Notes: a model not told the origin generated them from the letters alone. A DNA stretch of 64,000 bases from an uncultured Allomuricauda sp. (GCF_947499695.1 NZ_CANMPQ010000001.1:1364001-1428000); one strand, 5' to 3'; positions 36,142 to 45,108 are shown, counted from the first letter of the stretch. Program-made: numbers and translations.

Positions 36142-37920
36142 GTGAAAAAAATAACAATTTTATTAGTTTCCCTAGTTTGCTTACAAGCCTGCAAACAAGA
36201 ACCAAAAAAAGAAAAAACCCCTAACCTTAGTGAAGAATTTGGTGTTGTCTTAGAGAGTTATTATGAAGATGGACTAAAGTTGAATCCTATAAATGCAACC
36301 ACTGCAGGTGATCATCGTTATGATGATGTTTTTACCAATCAGTTATCCGATGAGCATATTGCGAAAGTGAAAGCCCATTTTCAAGGTTATAAAAACAAGT
36401 TGAACGATTTCCCTGATGAAAGTCTTACAGAAAACGAGCGAATGAGCAAGGCTATTTTGGAGTGGCAATGCGATATCAATTTGAATGAATTCAACCATAA
36501 TGCAAACCTTACTCCCATAGATCAAATGTGGTCCCCCAACCTATTTATGGGACAATTGGCCAGTGGCTCTAGTGCTCAGCCCTTCAATACGGTCGAAGAT
36601 TACCAAAAATGGATGAAGCGTGTCAATGGATATCTAAATTGGCTTTCAAGTACCGAAGTCAAGATGAGAGAAGGTATGGAAAAAGGGCATGTACTACCTA
36701 AATCATTAATTAAAAAAGTACTGCCACAACTTGAATCGTTAACGGTTAAAGACCTGGACAAGCACCTTTTCTTCACTCCAATAAAAAATATGCCTGATAG
36801 TTTTTCAGATGAGGAGAAGGAGCAGCTTACAGCCGCTTATCAAATTATGGTGACCGATCAAATAATCCCGGCTTATGAAAGACTGCACGCTTTCATGTCT
36901 TCCGAATATATGGATGCCGGCCGCGAATCAAGTGGAATTCAAGGTGAGCCCAATGGTGATGCTTATTATGCGCATCAAATAAAAAAGTACACCACCACGA
37001 ACATGACTGCTTCAGAAATCCATGAATTGGGATTGAATGAGGTAGCCCGGATTCGTTCCGAAATGGAAAAAATTAAAGAACAGGTTGGTTTTGACGGAGA
37101 TTTAAAAGCTTTCTTTGATTATGTTCGAAGTAATAAGGAGCTCATGCCATTTACTGATCCTCAACAGGTCATTGATAATTTCAATGTTATACATGATCGC
37201 ATGAAGCCTCAAATTGAAAAACTTTTTGATGTAAAACCAAAAACTCCCTTTGAGGTACGACAGACAGAGGCGTTTCGTGAAAAATCCGCCAGTGCTGAAT
37301 ACAATCCTGGTTCTTTGGATGGTACTCGCCCTGGAATTTTTTACACCCCGATTCCGGAAGTAACCAAGTATAACACCTATTCAGACGAATCGCTGTTCCT
37401 TCATGAAGCTATCCCTGGGCACCATTATCAAATATCCCTGACTCAAGAGAGCGAGGATCTACCTAAATTCAGAAAGACCTTGTGGTATAGTGGATACGGA
37501 GAAGGTTGGGCCCTGTATAGTGAGTCTTTGGGAACGGAACTGGGATTATACACCGATCCATATCAATTATTTGGAATGCTAGGAGCAGAAATGCACAGAG
37601 CAGTTAGATTAGTGGTTGACACAGGTCTTCATTCCAAAGGTTGGACCAGAGAACAAGCCATTCAATACTCATTGGACAATGAAGCGGAATCAGAAGCTTC
37701 CATTATTTCGGAGATTGAGCGCTATATGGCTAATCCCGGGCAAGCCTTATCCTATAAAATTGGACAACTTAAGATTCGAGAGCTGCGTAAAAAAGCGGAA
37801 GACGCCATGGGTGATAAGTTTGATATCAGACAATTTCACAATCAAGTGCTAGAAACCGGTTGCGTTCCTTTAGCGCTGCTGGAAAATAAAATTGACAACT
37901 GGATAAAAGAAAATAGTTAA
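36142..37920 (+). CDS. DUF885 lipoprotein, M-clan-like metallohydrolase
   Basis: This 592-residue protein starts at GTG 36142, which puts an SPII signal (lipobox LQAC, Cys16) at the N-terminus. The DUF885 body ends with 'ESLFLHEAIPGHHYQISL', an HExxxxHH-type metal motif, and 'GYGEGWALYSESLGTELG', which supplies further ligands. Members are large helical zinc peptidase-like proteins. It is probably a periplasmic peptidase; the substrate is unknown. It stands alone with its own terminator. Confidence 0.88.
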   Translation: MKKITILLVSLVCLQACKQEPKKEKTPNLSEEFGVVLESYYEDGLKLNPINATTAGDHRYDDVFTNQLSDEHIAKVKAHFQGYKNKLNDFPDESLTENERMSKAILEWQCDINLNEFNHNANLTPIDQMWSPNLFMGQLASGSSAQPFNTVEDYQKWMKRVNGYLNWLSSTEVKMREGMEKGHVLPKSLIKKVLPQLESLTVKDLDKHLFFTPIKNMPDSFSDEEKEQLTAAYQIMVTDQIIPAYERLHAFMSSEYMDAGRESSGIQGEPNGDAYYAHQIKKYTTTNMTASEIHELGLNEVARIRSEMEKIKEQVGFDGDLKAFFDYVRSNKELMPFTDPQQVIDNFNVIHDRMKPQIEKLFDVKPKTPFEVRQTEAFREKSASAEYNPGSLDGTRPGIFYTPIPEVTKYNTYSDESLFLHEAIPGHHYQISLTQESEDLPKFRKTLWYSGYGEGWALYSESLGTELGLYTDPYQLFGMLGAEMHRAVRLVVDTGLHSKGWTREQAIQYSLDNEAESEASIISEIERYMANPGQALSYKIGQLKIRELRKKAEDAMGDKFDIRQFHNQVLETGCVPLALLENKIDNWIKENS

Positions 37921-37927
37921 CTATAGA

Positions 37928-37950
37928 ATGGGCCGCCTAAAGCGGCCCAT
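37928..37950 (+). terminator. Terminator after the DUF885 gene
   Basis: ATGGGCCGC and GCGGCCCAT form a perfect 9-bp stem around CTAAA; a modest T-tract follows. Confidence 0.75.
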
Positions 37951-37980
37951 CATTTTATATAGCTAAGCTAAAACTTTGAT

Positions 37981-37988
37981 TATCTTTG
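37981..37988 (+). promoter_or_regulatory. Promoter -7 element
   Basis: TATCTTTG is an exact TAnnTTTG match, 21 bases before the small gene at 38010. Confidence 0.6.
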
Positions 37989-38009
37989 CATTGACCAACC
38001 AATACAGTT

Positions 38010-38153
38010 ATGCTTTACAAATTCTTGGCAAAAGTTAATAAGGTTATTCTTCCTTCGTACACCAAGCGCCAATTGGACCTTTCCAAGGCGTCCAAATTAC
38101 AGTTGGCTATTATTGGTTGGCGCTACTATGTTACTACTCGGGCCTTAGATTAG
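38010..38153 (+). CDS. Conserved 47-residue basic protein
   Basis: ATG at 38010 opens 47 codons ending TAG at 38151-38153, with a consensus promoter just upstream. The product is basic ('PSYTKRQLDLSKASKLQ', 'IIGWRYYVTTRALD'). From memory, very similar short proteins occur throughout Flavobacteriia, sometimes labelled SsrA-binding-related; I have no functional evidence for that label. Its stop overlaps the convergent apt stop by 4 bases. Confidence 0.7.
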   Translation: MLYKFLAKVNKVILPSYTKRQLDLSKASKLQLAIIGWRYYVTTRALD

Positions 38154-38662
38154 TATTTGATAAGAGATTTAATATCATATCCATTGAGCTTTTCAGCTCC
38201 GTTCAAAAAACTCAGCTGAATCAAAAAGTTGCACTGAACAACCTCGCCGCCTAATTTTTCAACCAATTTACAGACCGCTTGGGCAGTTCCACCAGTGGCT
38301 AGCACATCATCATGGACCAAAACCTTTTCCCCAGGTGAAATGGCATCCGTATGAATTTCCAAAACATCTTCGCCATACTCTAAAGAGTATGATTCAGCTA
38401 TCGTTTTGTATGGTAATTTCCCTTTTTTACGTACAGGAACAAAACCGGCTTTGAGTTTTGAAGCAAGCATTGGGGCAAAAATAAAACCCCTGCTATCCAC
38501 TCCCACTACCTTATCAATGTCTTGTTTGCCAGCCATTTCACAAAGCACGTCACAAGCATTGTTCAACACCTCAGGGTCCTTTAAGAGTGGTGTAATATCC
38601 TTGAAGGTTACTCCAGCTTTCGGAAAGTCTGCTATATCACGAATGTAGGGTTCAAAATCCAT
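38150..38662 (-). CDS. apt: Adenine phosphoribosyltransferase
   Basis: This 170-residue purine salvage enzyme makes AMP from adenine and PRPP. 'YIRDIADFPKAGVTFKDITPLLKDP' at the N-terminus, 'GVDSRGFIFAPMLA' and the PRPP loop 'KVLVHDDVLATGGTAQAVCKLVE' are diagnostic. Length and order are normal. It is the last core gene before the tRNA-Arg. Confidence 0.95.
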   Translation of the reverse strand: MDFEPYIRDIADFPKAGVTFKDITPLLKDPEVLNNACDVLCEMAGKQDIDKVVGVDSRGFIFAPMLASKLKAGFVPVRKKGKLPYKTIAESYSLEYGEDVLEIHTDAISPGEKVLVHDDVLATGGTAQAVCKLVEKLGGEVVQCNFLIQLSFLNGAEKLNGYDIKSLIKY

Positions 38663-38680
38663 TATTTTTGATTAGGAGGT

Positions 38681-38711
38681 TTTGTCGTAAATTTAAAAAG
38701 AAATATATTTG
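38681..38711 (+). promoter_or_regulatory. Promoter of tRNA-Arg
   Basis: TTTG (38681-38684), a 19-base spacer and TATATTTG (38704-38711) make a full Bacteroidota TTTG/TAnnTTTG promoter ending 14 bases before the tRNA. Confidence 0.75.
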
Positions 38712-38725
38712 CACCCCATTAAAAA

Positions 38726-38799
38726 GGCCTCGTGGCGCAACTGAATAGCGCATCTGATTACGGCTCAGAAGGTTACAGGTTTGAATCCTGTCGAGGTCA
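38726..38799 (+). tRNA. tRNA-Arg (anticodon ACG)
   Basis: The 74-base cloverleaf has acceptor arms GGCCTCG and CGAGGTC (one G-T pair). The D-stem is GCGC/GCGC and the anticodon stem TCTGA/TCAGA with loop TTACGGC, so the anticodon is ACG. The T-arm is ACAGG-TTTGAAT-CCTGT, and the discriminator is A at 38799. CCA is not encoded. Accessory DNA starts right after it. Confidence 0.95.
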
Positions 38800-38807
38800 C
38801 TAAAAAT

Positions 38808-38845
38808 AAAGGAGTTAGAGAAGAAAATTCATTAGCTCCTTTTTT
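38808..38845 (+). terminator. Terminator after tRNA-Arg
   Basis: AAAGGAGTTA pairs with TAGCTCCTTT (one G-T pair) around an 18-base or smaller loop, followed by T's. Two copies of GCCCAA follow within about 25 bases. Confidence 0.6.
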
Positions 38846-38924
38846 ATTTGCCCAATTTTTGCCCAAACTTTCAATAATTTGAACAAATCAATAATTATTG
38901 GCAATGAGTTTTGTTTTCAAAGAA

Positions 38925-40283
38925 TTAGTTTTTCCAAGGAACTTGATAAGCCTTGTGGTCACATCGATTTTGGAACCTAGTGTTACCATAATTCAAGATT
39001 TTTAACAATGCCAGTTCGCCGTAAAAGATTGCCAATTGGAGTGCTTGCATTCTTGCCACACCTCCTATTTTTTTTATCTTTTCTCGATTCGTTTGTCTTG
39101 CATGTACTAAGGCATTTCTAACATGAACAATCGCTTCAGGTCCATCACTACTAGATTGACCTTTCATCACAGCTTTTAATTCCTTGAAGTTCTCCGGAAT
39201 ATCTCTACTCATAGAACAAGATGACAGAATTAACCTTATTTTGTTTGAAGCATCAAGAAATTTAGCATCCTTACCTTGAATTAATCCGGCTGTTTCTACC
39301 AACCACCAATTAAAAACCAATTCTAGTATCGATTGCGCCATTATCAATCGAGTATCGGATGATAATTCTGGAGAATTTGCTTCGCAATACCACTTTATAT
39401 AAAAAACAAGGAAATCCTTGGAATTATCGTCCTCCCATAGTTTTGAGAACCTGTCCCACATATGATCAAATTCCATTTTTGCCATAAAACCCAGTGACCA
39501 ACTGTTTACCCCTTGGAATGCTTCATTAATAGCCCTTGGGTAATAATTCCATACCAATGAACCTTTCTTGTAACCATGCAAAAAAATCGGGTGTACTCTT
39601 CTCCCATTTATAAAAGAAAGAAACATACCAAGAGCAAAACATAAATCATTTACTTCGTCCTTAGAATGAGCTTTTTTTAACTGAATTTCACCGTTATATA
39701 GGACAAAAAAGCCGCCTGTTGACTGAAGAGTTTCATTCTGTTTTTTGAAATCATTCCTTTTATCTATTGTTATTTTATATTCGGCACAATCGAGCTCAAT
39801 TCTATTTTGACCAGTCCTAACTCTTCCATCAACTTTTTGTTTGGCCAATACAGTACCGAACGATTTTAGATTGTGTAAACAAAATTTAACAGTATCGACT
39901 TGCTGCTGCTCATCCTCCTTACAAGGTGTGCCGGCAAATAAACCCTCAACATCACAAATTCCCGGTTCATTAGCTTCCTCAAGGACGGTTACTATAATTT
40001 CACCTAAATTATAATCTCCAATGAGCAAATAAGTTTGGAAATCTTTCTCCATGACTTCCCATAAAAATTTTGCTGGCAGAGCGCCTTTCGCTTTAAAGCG
40101 GATATCGGGAGAAGGAAGCCATCTATAAAATATCGAACCCTCTAGAATGACCTTTTTTCCTTCATATTTTAGGTAAAAAGGCCCTTCATGTATTATGATC
40201 GGAGAATTTGGTTTATCCATAACCAATAAGTCTTCCATAACCATTGGAATGTCATCTCTGAAATAATCTTCTTCCCTATTCAT
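38925..40283 (-). CDS. HEPN-domain candidate RNase, ApeA-like
   Basis: This is a 452-residue soluble protein. Its N-terminal beta-rich half (about 20-230) is followed by a helical C-terminal domain with 'AIVHVRNALVHARQTNRE'. This gives R389-N-x3-H394, the R-x4-H motif of HEPN ribonucleases with the usual polar residue after Arg. The two-part layout recalls ApeA-type HEPN proteins of anti-phage systems. It is the first gene after the tRNA, on the opposite strand. The RNase and defence role is inferred from the motif and place only. Confidence 0.55.
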   Translation of the reverse strand: MNREEDYFRDDIPMVMEDLLVMDKPNSPIIIHEGPFYLKYEGKKVILEGSIFYRWLPSPDIRFKAKGALPAKFLWEVMEKDFQTYLLIGDYNLGEIIVTVLEEANEPGICDVEGLFAGTPCKEDEQQQVDTVKFCLHNLKSFGTVLAKQKVDGRVRTGQNRIELDCAEYKITIDKRNDFKKQNETLQSTGGFFVLYNGEIQLKKAHSKDEVNDLCFALGMFLSFINGRRVHPIFLHGYKKGSLVWNYYPRAINEAFQGVNSWSLGFMAKMEFDHMWDRFSKLWEDDNSKDFLVFYIKWYCEANSPELSSDTRLIMAQSILELVFNWWLVETAGLIQGKDAKFLDASNKIRLILSSCSMSRDIPENFKELKAVMKGQSSSDGPEAIVHVRNALVHARQTNREKIKKIGGVARMQALQLAIFYGELALLKILNYGNTRFQNRCDHKAYQVPWKN

Positions 40284-40649
40284 GTTATAAAAAATAATCG
40301 TTCACCTTGAATTAATATATAAAACAATAGTCATCACATAAAACTACTAAATCATATTAGGAAGTATCACAACAATTTATGTGTCTCACATTGAATTCCT
40401 GGTGGGCAATGAAAAGTGACTATAAATTTAAGTTAACGCCTGTCTTGTGGGAAAAGCCCAAAAAAACTATGGTTTTCATGCAATCTACTTTACCGCTAAA
40501 ACATTATCTTACTTTACTTCCCAAAATGTACTTAATCTATTTAAAAACACATAGAAAGCTAAACCCTTCCAACGTGTCATTCTAAGGCAGGAATAAATTG
40601 TAAATCTTTACTAAGAGAAAGACAAAGTTTAACTAAAAGTACGCTTAAA
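40284..40649. other. Intergenic region
   Basis: A 68-codon open frame at 40379-40585 lacks a family resemblance, promoter or credible composition, so I do not call it. Nothing else is recognisable in these 366 bases. Confidence 0.35.
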
Positions 40650-41501
40650 ATGAAAAAATTAAAACTAACCATTACCACCATTTCCATTTGCATGATATCA
40701 CAGTGTGGCTTCGGTCAATTTTGGAAAGATGCTGTGAAAACGATTACAGCACCGATTACAGCACCTACACAGACAACAATAGATATTCTAAAAGGTGACG
40801 ACCCAAAAAAAGCAATAGTTAGTCCATGGAACCCGGCAGGAAGAGTGATTGAAAAAACATCAAATACTTTTCAACATGCCCAAGATGTATTCAACAATGT
40901 TTCAGGAAATGCCATTGACAATACTCTCGGCTCCGATTGGAGAAAAGCTTACGAGACTTTAACCGCGAGCCAAAGGGTCCAATTTGAACTTACAACAACA
41001 TCCGGAAGATTTCTTGGCAAGTGTTTACAAGGCCAACCCTGCGGGATCAATGAACTTGTCGCTGGCCCATTCGCAGCGGCAATGCGTGACGCTTATAAGG
41101 TTTATTACAACTATTCATATCCTTTACCACCACAAGTAGTTAATGTTCTTTCTCAAGTAATTCCAAATGACATTGCTAGAAGTATTAGATGGGCTGTAGG
41201 AAACACACCAAATTTTACAGTTCCTGGTTTTCTTAATTATGGTAACTCAGTTGGCGGTACTGGACATGCTGTAACATTAGGTAATGTTATAATTTTCTCA
41301 CAATGGCCAAATTTAAACACAATACAAGGTTGGAAGTGGTTACTTCATGAAATACATCACTACGAACAGTATATGCAATATAATCGTGCAAATGCATTTG
41401 AAGCAATAGATGGGTTCGCAGTTGACTATATAAGACATTACAACAGCATGGAAAGGGCAGCAGAGAATAGTGCACAACAAAGGGTAAGGCTTTTAAGATA
41501 A
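40650..41501 (+). CDS. Secreted zincin-like protein, DUF4157-related
   Basis: This 283-residue protein has a signal peptide ending near 'QCGFGQ'. The C-terminal third has 'GHAVTLGNVIIFSQ' and then the zinc motif HEIHH at 233-237 in 'LLHEIHHYEQYMQY', with acidic residues downstream in 'HYNSMERAAE' as possible third ligand. This order recalls DUF4157-type metallopeptidases found with contractile-injection and toxin proteins. The N-terminal part is proline/threonine-rich and unassigned. Alone in the accessory region, its target is unknown. Confidence 0.55.
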   Translation: MKKLKLTITTISICMISQCGFGQFWKDAVKTITAPITAPTQTTIDILKGDDPKKAIVSPWNPAGRVIEKTSNTFQHAQDVFNNVSGNAIDNTLGSDWRKAYETLTASQRVQFELTTTSGRFLGKCLQGQPCGINELVAGPFAAAMRDAYKVYYNYSYPLPPQVVNVLSQVIPNDIARSIRWAVGNTPNFTVPGFLNYGNSVGGTGHAVTLGNVIIFSQWPNLNTIQGWKWLLHEIHHYEQYMQYNRANAFEAIDGFAVDYIRHYNSMERAAENSAQQRVRLLR

Positions 41502-41662
41502 TATTTCCTAAATCAAGTCCTTATTAAAGAGTATGCAATTAGCAAAAATTAAAGTTTCGGTATATCAATCATAAAACGGAACCTGAAGTTGTCTTGAAGA
41601 GTTCAATATACTAGCAGTCAAAAAAACAGGAATTGTAACAATAGTAAATTCAGCTAATTAAC

Positions 41663-42418
41663 ATGAAATGTATCTGGTGTTTAAAATCCGAGCCTACAGT
41701 TGCTTTTTCTAAGAAAGCCCATACAATACCTAAATCCCTAGGTGGACAAAATTACAACAGAAATGTTTGTGACCATTGTAATGAATACTTTGGCAATAAA
41801 CAGGAATTGAATTATTCAATAGAGGAGGCCCTAAAAGAAACGTTCAACATTACCAGGCAAAGACTTCTTATTAGGTCAAAAACCAAAAGAAAAGTAGGGC
41901 GTTTTAAATCTAGGTTCTTCGAGATAAAGGAAAGAAAGGGTCATTCAAGACTAGTAATAAAAACCAGCTTTAGATTTGACTCAAAGTTTCAAAGGGAACT
42001 ATGTCAACAATTCAAGAGAGGTCTATATAAAATGTTTCTAGAAGAATTCAATAGACAAACCGAAAAGGGATTTGAACCTAAATACGATGTCATTAGAAAC
42101 TTTGCAAGATATGGACTAGGAAAAGGTACGGTAATATATTTTTATCGCGCTGTTGGCATTTTAATTACAATGAAAAACGAACCCGAGACACCTGTACTAT
42201 TCTTTGACAGGATGAATTACTTATACTCCAATGATAAATTTATTGAAATTGAGTTCCTTGGACACGTTTTTGGATTTCCTATTGCAATTTTTAATGAATC
42301 AGATTTTAAATCTTACTTAAAAAGATCAATTGAATTAAAGAAAGATCATTTCAAAAGTGCTAAAATAATTGATAGGTTATTGGACATAGACTTTACGCTA
42401 AGTATCATGGATAAATAG
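41663..42418 (+). CDS. HNH-type zinc-binding protein
   Basis: This 251-residue protein starts with a Cys-His module: C3-x2-C6, H20 followed by 'TIPKSLGG', then C36-x2-C39-N40 ('VCDHCNEYFG'). That spacing fits an HNH endonuclease of the HNH_5/restriction-like type (CxxC...H...CxxCN). The remaining 200 residues are basic and hydrophobic-rich with no named domain. It may be a DNA nuclease; no methyltransferase neighbour is present. Confidence 0.6.
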   Translation: MKCIWCLKSEPTVAFSKKAHTIPKSLGGQNYNRNVCDHCNEYFGNKQELNYSIEEALKETFNITRQRLLIRSKTKRKVGRFKSRFFEIKERKGHSRLVIKTSFRFDSKFQRELCQQFKRGLYKMFLEEFNRQTEKGFEPKYDVIRNFARYGLGKGTVIYFYRAVGILITMKNEPETPVLFFDRMNYLYSNDKFIEIEFLGHVFGFPIAIFNESDFKSYLKRSIELKKDHFKSAKIIDRLLDIDFTLSIMDK

Positions 42419-42474
42419 AAATAAGGAACTTTTAAAATTAATTAGAACCATCATTAACAATTATGAATTAAAAT

Positions 42475-43185
42475 ATGAAAAAGTACTGGAGATATTTAAT
42501 ATCAGTTAGAACAGAACTAATTGTTTTGTTCATAGTAGCTTTACTGACAATCATACTAATAGAATTTTGGTTAATTGAGATTCCTGAAAAATTTAATGGT
42601 GGAGCAAAATTTGGGGTAATAGTTAATAGATTATGTATTTCATATATATCAGCATTCATTTTCTATTTCCTAGTTGTTCACTTAAAAACTCAGAAGGATA
42701 AGGAAAACTTATATTCATACATTTCGGGAAAAGTACGTGGTATTTTAAATTGTTCTGAGCAACTGATTGATAAAATGATTGATCATAGTAAAACCAAAAT
42801 TAAAGGCAAGTATCCTACTGATTCAGAATTAAAAGATATCTGTCGTTCCATAAACCCACATTCTAATGCTCCTCTGATATTAGGAAAAGCATCAAACTAT
42901 GCCAATTGGATACAACTAATGCTTTACTATAAACAGCGTAGTAACAAAGCAACAGAAAAGGTTTTCCTAAAAATAAATTTTCTTGATTCTGATTTGGTAA
43001 TCCTATTAGCAAAAATTGACGACTGCTCTCACTTCCAATCAATTGAATTCTTCTCGAAAAACATGCCATTGGGTAATACGGATTTTTTGGCTTTTCAACC
43101 TGATATGCTGAAATATTTTGAATTGATTAATGAACTGAACATATACTACCAAAGGAGGCTTATTAACTATGGCAATCTGAGCTAA
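42475..43185 (+). CDS. Hypothetical membrane-anchored protein
   Basis: This 236-residue protein has two N-terminal TM segments (about 13-34 and 50-68) and a C-terminal cytosolic helical domain of 160 residues. It has no motif I recognise. It follows the HNH gene by 56 bases on the same strand, so the two may be a unit; a nuclease-plus-membrane-protein pair would be typical of defence genes, but that is only inference. Confidence 0.6.
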   Translation: MKKYWRYLISVRTELIVLFIVALLTIILIEFWLIEIPEKFNGGAKFGVIVNRLCISYISAFIFYFLVVHLKTQKDKENLYSYISGKVRGILNCSEQLIDKMIDHSKTKIKGKYPTDSELKDICRSINPHSNAPLILGKASNYANWIQLMLYYKQRSNKATEKVFLKINFLDSDLVILLAKIDDCSHFQSIEFFSKNMPLGNTDFLAFQPDMLKYFELINELNIYYQRRLINYGNLS

Positions 43186-43257
43186 TAATTCTAGTGTTAT
43201 TTTAAATATCCAAACTTTGATTAGACCATTATTAAACTGATAAAGGATACTTCCTTA

Positions 43258-43599
43258 CTATGCAACCTCTTTCAAATTAGTATAATATTCTCTTATCGTA
43301 ACTAACCAATCGACATAGATTAACCGTGCCAGTTCATGGGTTTTGAGGGAACTTTCCAATTTTTCATAGAAGATATTGGATAGCTTACCGCAAATTTTAT
43401 CATCTTTAAAAATTCCAATAAGCTCAAATGCATTGTAAATGCCATTAAAGTGATTGTCAACCTCGAATTCATTATTATCATTTACCAAGTCAAAAGCATT
43501 AAGAATTTTATGCATGCCATTCCCAATTCTGTACCATAAAATATGGTCGTTGATTATCCCGATAATGGCCTCTTCCTTCTGTTTGTTCTCTATTTTCAT
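43258..43599 (-). CDS. Hypothetical protein (113 aa)
   Basis: This soluble helical protein starts 'MKIENKQKEEAIIGIINDHILWYRIGNGMHKILNAF'. No signal, TM or named motif is present. It is transcribed divergently from an XRE-type regulator across 127 very AT-rich bases with dyads, so it may be that regulator's target, as in toxin-antitoxin or phage-like modules. Confidence 0.6.
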   Translation of the reverse strand: MKIENKQKEEAIIGIINDHILWYRIGNGMHKILNAFDLVNDNNEFEVDNHFNGIYNAFELIGIFKDDKICGKLSNIFYEKLESSLKTHELARLIYVDWLVTIREYYTNLKEVA

Positions 43600-43685
43600 A
43601 ATTATAGTTTTAGTTTAATAATTTTACATGAATATAAGATTAACTTTAATTAAATACAAATAAAACTTTAATTTTAAATATTTTA

Positions 43686-43702
43686 TTATAGATTTACTAT
43701 AA
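43686..43702. promoter_or_regulatory. Dyad upstream of the XRE regulator gene
   Basis: TTATAG and CTATAA flank ATTTA as a perfect 6-bp dyad, 24 bases before the regulator start. Probable autoregulatory operator. Confidence 0.4.
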
Positions 43703-43726
43703 TTTCATTCTTGTAAAATTCAAAAA

Positions 43727-44032
43727 ATGACAGTGTTAAGACTAAAAGAGGTACTCTCCGAAAAAGATATGACAGGAAAAGATTTGGCAGCAGCTGTTGG
43801 GGTTACCCCTGTTAGCATTTCAAATATTGTCCAGGGCAATAGCTTTCCTAAACCTGATTTGCTGCTAAAAATTTGTAGTGAACTGGATGTCGATATAAGG
43901 GAACTTTTTCATCCCACAAAGGGGGGTGCACTGCTAAATGGGTTTGTTGAATATCAAGGAAAGGTGCACTCTATTAAGAGCTTGGGTGAACTGGAAAAGT
44001 TACTTGAAATTGTAAAGAATAAAAACCACTAA
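43727..44032 (+). CDS. XRE-family helix-turn-helix regulator
   Basis: This 101-residue protein has a Cro/C1-type HTH at residues about 5-60 ('LRLKEVLSEKDMTGKDLAAAVGVTPVSISNIVQGNSFPKPDLLLKICSELDVDIRELF') and a short C-terminal extension. It probably controls its own promoter and the divergent gene. Confidence 0.88.
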   Translation: MTVLRLKEVLSEKDMTGKDLAAAVGVTPVSISNIVQGNSFPKPDLLLKICSELDVDIRELFHPTKGGALLNGFVEYQGKVHSIKSLGELEKLLEIVKNKNH

Positions 44033-44250
44033 GGCCTACATTCTTCCTTAATTGGTTTTACAAGCGTTTATTTAGTCTTGCTTTTCCAAAGCGACAAAAT
44101 GGAAGTGTTTCTTCACTTCACTGCGTGTTTATGTATATAAAATAGCACTTCCCGGTTATTTGTTAGTTGGCAGGTGGCTTCGAATTTTGCAGAATTAGTA
44201 CTATCAATATAACTTCTATTCATAACTTGTAAAAAAAACCAACTCTCTTT

Positions 44251-45072
44251 ATGAAGAATAGCACTACGAACAAGGAAGTTCCGAGCAATCAGTCAGATCC
44301 AATAGCACAGTTTAATATTAACCAACTGCTGACCAATTTAAATGATAAGTTGGACTCAATTGATAAAAGAGTGGGTGCATTGGAATCTCCAAATTCGAGT
44401 CTAAGAAAAATTCTCATGGATCTTTTGAAAACTCTTGTAGGTGGATGGCCGGCTTTCGGGTTGGTATTCCTAATTCTTTTCTACTCTCCGTTAAAAGAAG
44501 CATTGAATTCAATCCCAGATAAAGTAAGGGATGCTAGCGAGATTAGTGTTGGAGGCGTATCCTTGAAGACAACGATAAAAGAGGTTGCAAATACAAAAGG
44601 GCTTGATGAACTGGGGGTTGTTATACCCCAATTGTCAAAATCAGCCCTAGAACAATTGATTAAGGCGCCTGAACACCCGGAAAGTCTTCTATCATATGCA
44701 AATGATGTTAATCCTTCGGAATACAAGGGGTTTTATTTTCCTAATCCAGCTTACGTGGAGGTATTGGATGAACTCGAGGCAAATGGGCTTATAAGGATAA
44801 TGGGGTCCCAAAATATGTCCTTAGGCAACAATGTGGAAATGGATGGAAATGCTGTAAAGGAGATGCTGCGCAGAGTCAAGATTGATTTTCCCGGTTTTGT
44901 TGACAAAGCCTATAAGCCAAATGAAATTGTTTGGAAGTTCAATGTCCCAATACAACGTACTTCTAGGGTTCCTTCATTGAACTGGTCTTTATCCGAAGAT
45001 GGAAAAAAAGCAGTTTCTGTGGTTGTTGAATCCGTATCGAGGCAACTTTCCCAAACCGCGAACATGGATTAG
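44251..45072 (+). CDS. Hypothetical single-TM protein
   Basis: This 273-residue protein has a polar N-terminus with a short coiled coil ('LNDKLDSIDKRVGALES'), one TM segment (about 62-83, 'GGWPAFGLVFLILFYSPL') and a C-terminal soluble domain of 180 residues. I recognise no family. A weak hairpin follows the stop. Confidence 0.6.
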   Translation: MKNSTTNKEVPSNQSDPIAQFNINQLLTNLNDKLDSIDKRVGALESPNSSLRKILMDLLKTLVGGWPAFGLVFLILFYSPLKEALNSIPDKVRDASEISVGGVSLKTTIKEVANTKGLDELGVVIPQLSKSALEQLIKAPEHPESLLSYANDVNPSEYKGFYFPNPAYVEVLDELEANGLIRIMGSQNMSLGNNVEMDGNAVKEMLRRVKIDFPGFVDKAYKPNEIVWKFNVPIQRTSRVPSLNWSLSEDGKKAVSVVVESVSRQLSQTANMD

Positions 45073-45097
45073 AACATTTGTTTTTAAAAATGTTTTT
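45073..45097 (+). terminator. Weak terminator
   Basis: AACATTT and AAATGTT form an AT-rich 7-bp stem around an 8-base loop, with T's after it, between convergent genes. Confidence 0.4.
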
Positions 45098-45108
45098 ATG
45101 GTATAAAA

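Noticed and set aside
38845..38872. Attachment-site core formed by the two GCCCAA copies after tRNA-Arg
   Set aside because: The copies are only 6 bases long and adjacent, and no distant partner copy was found in the window.
40379..40585. 68-codon plus-strand open frame
   Set aside because: No promoter, no recognisable fold or homologue wording, and odd composition; likely chance.
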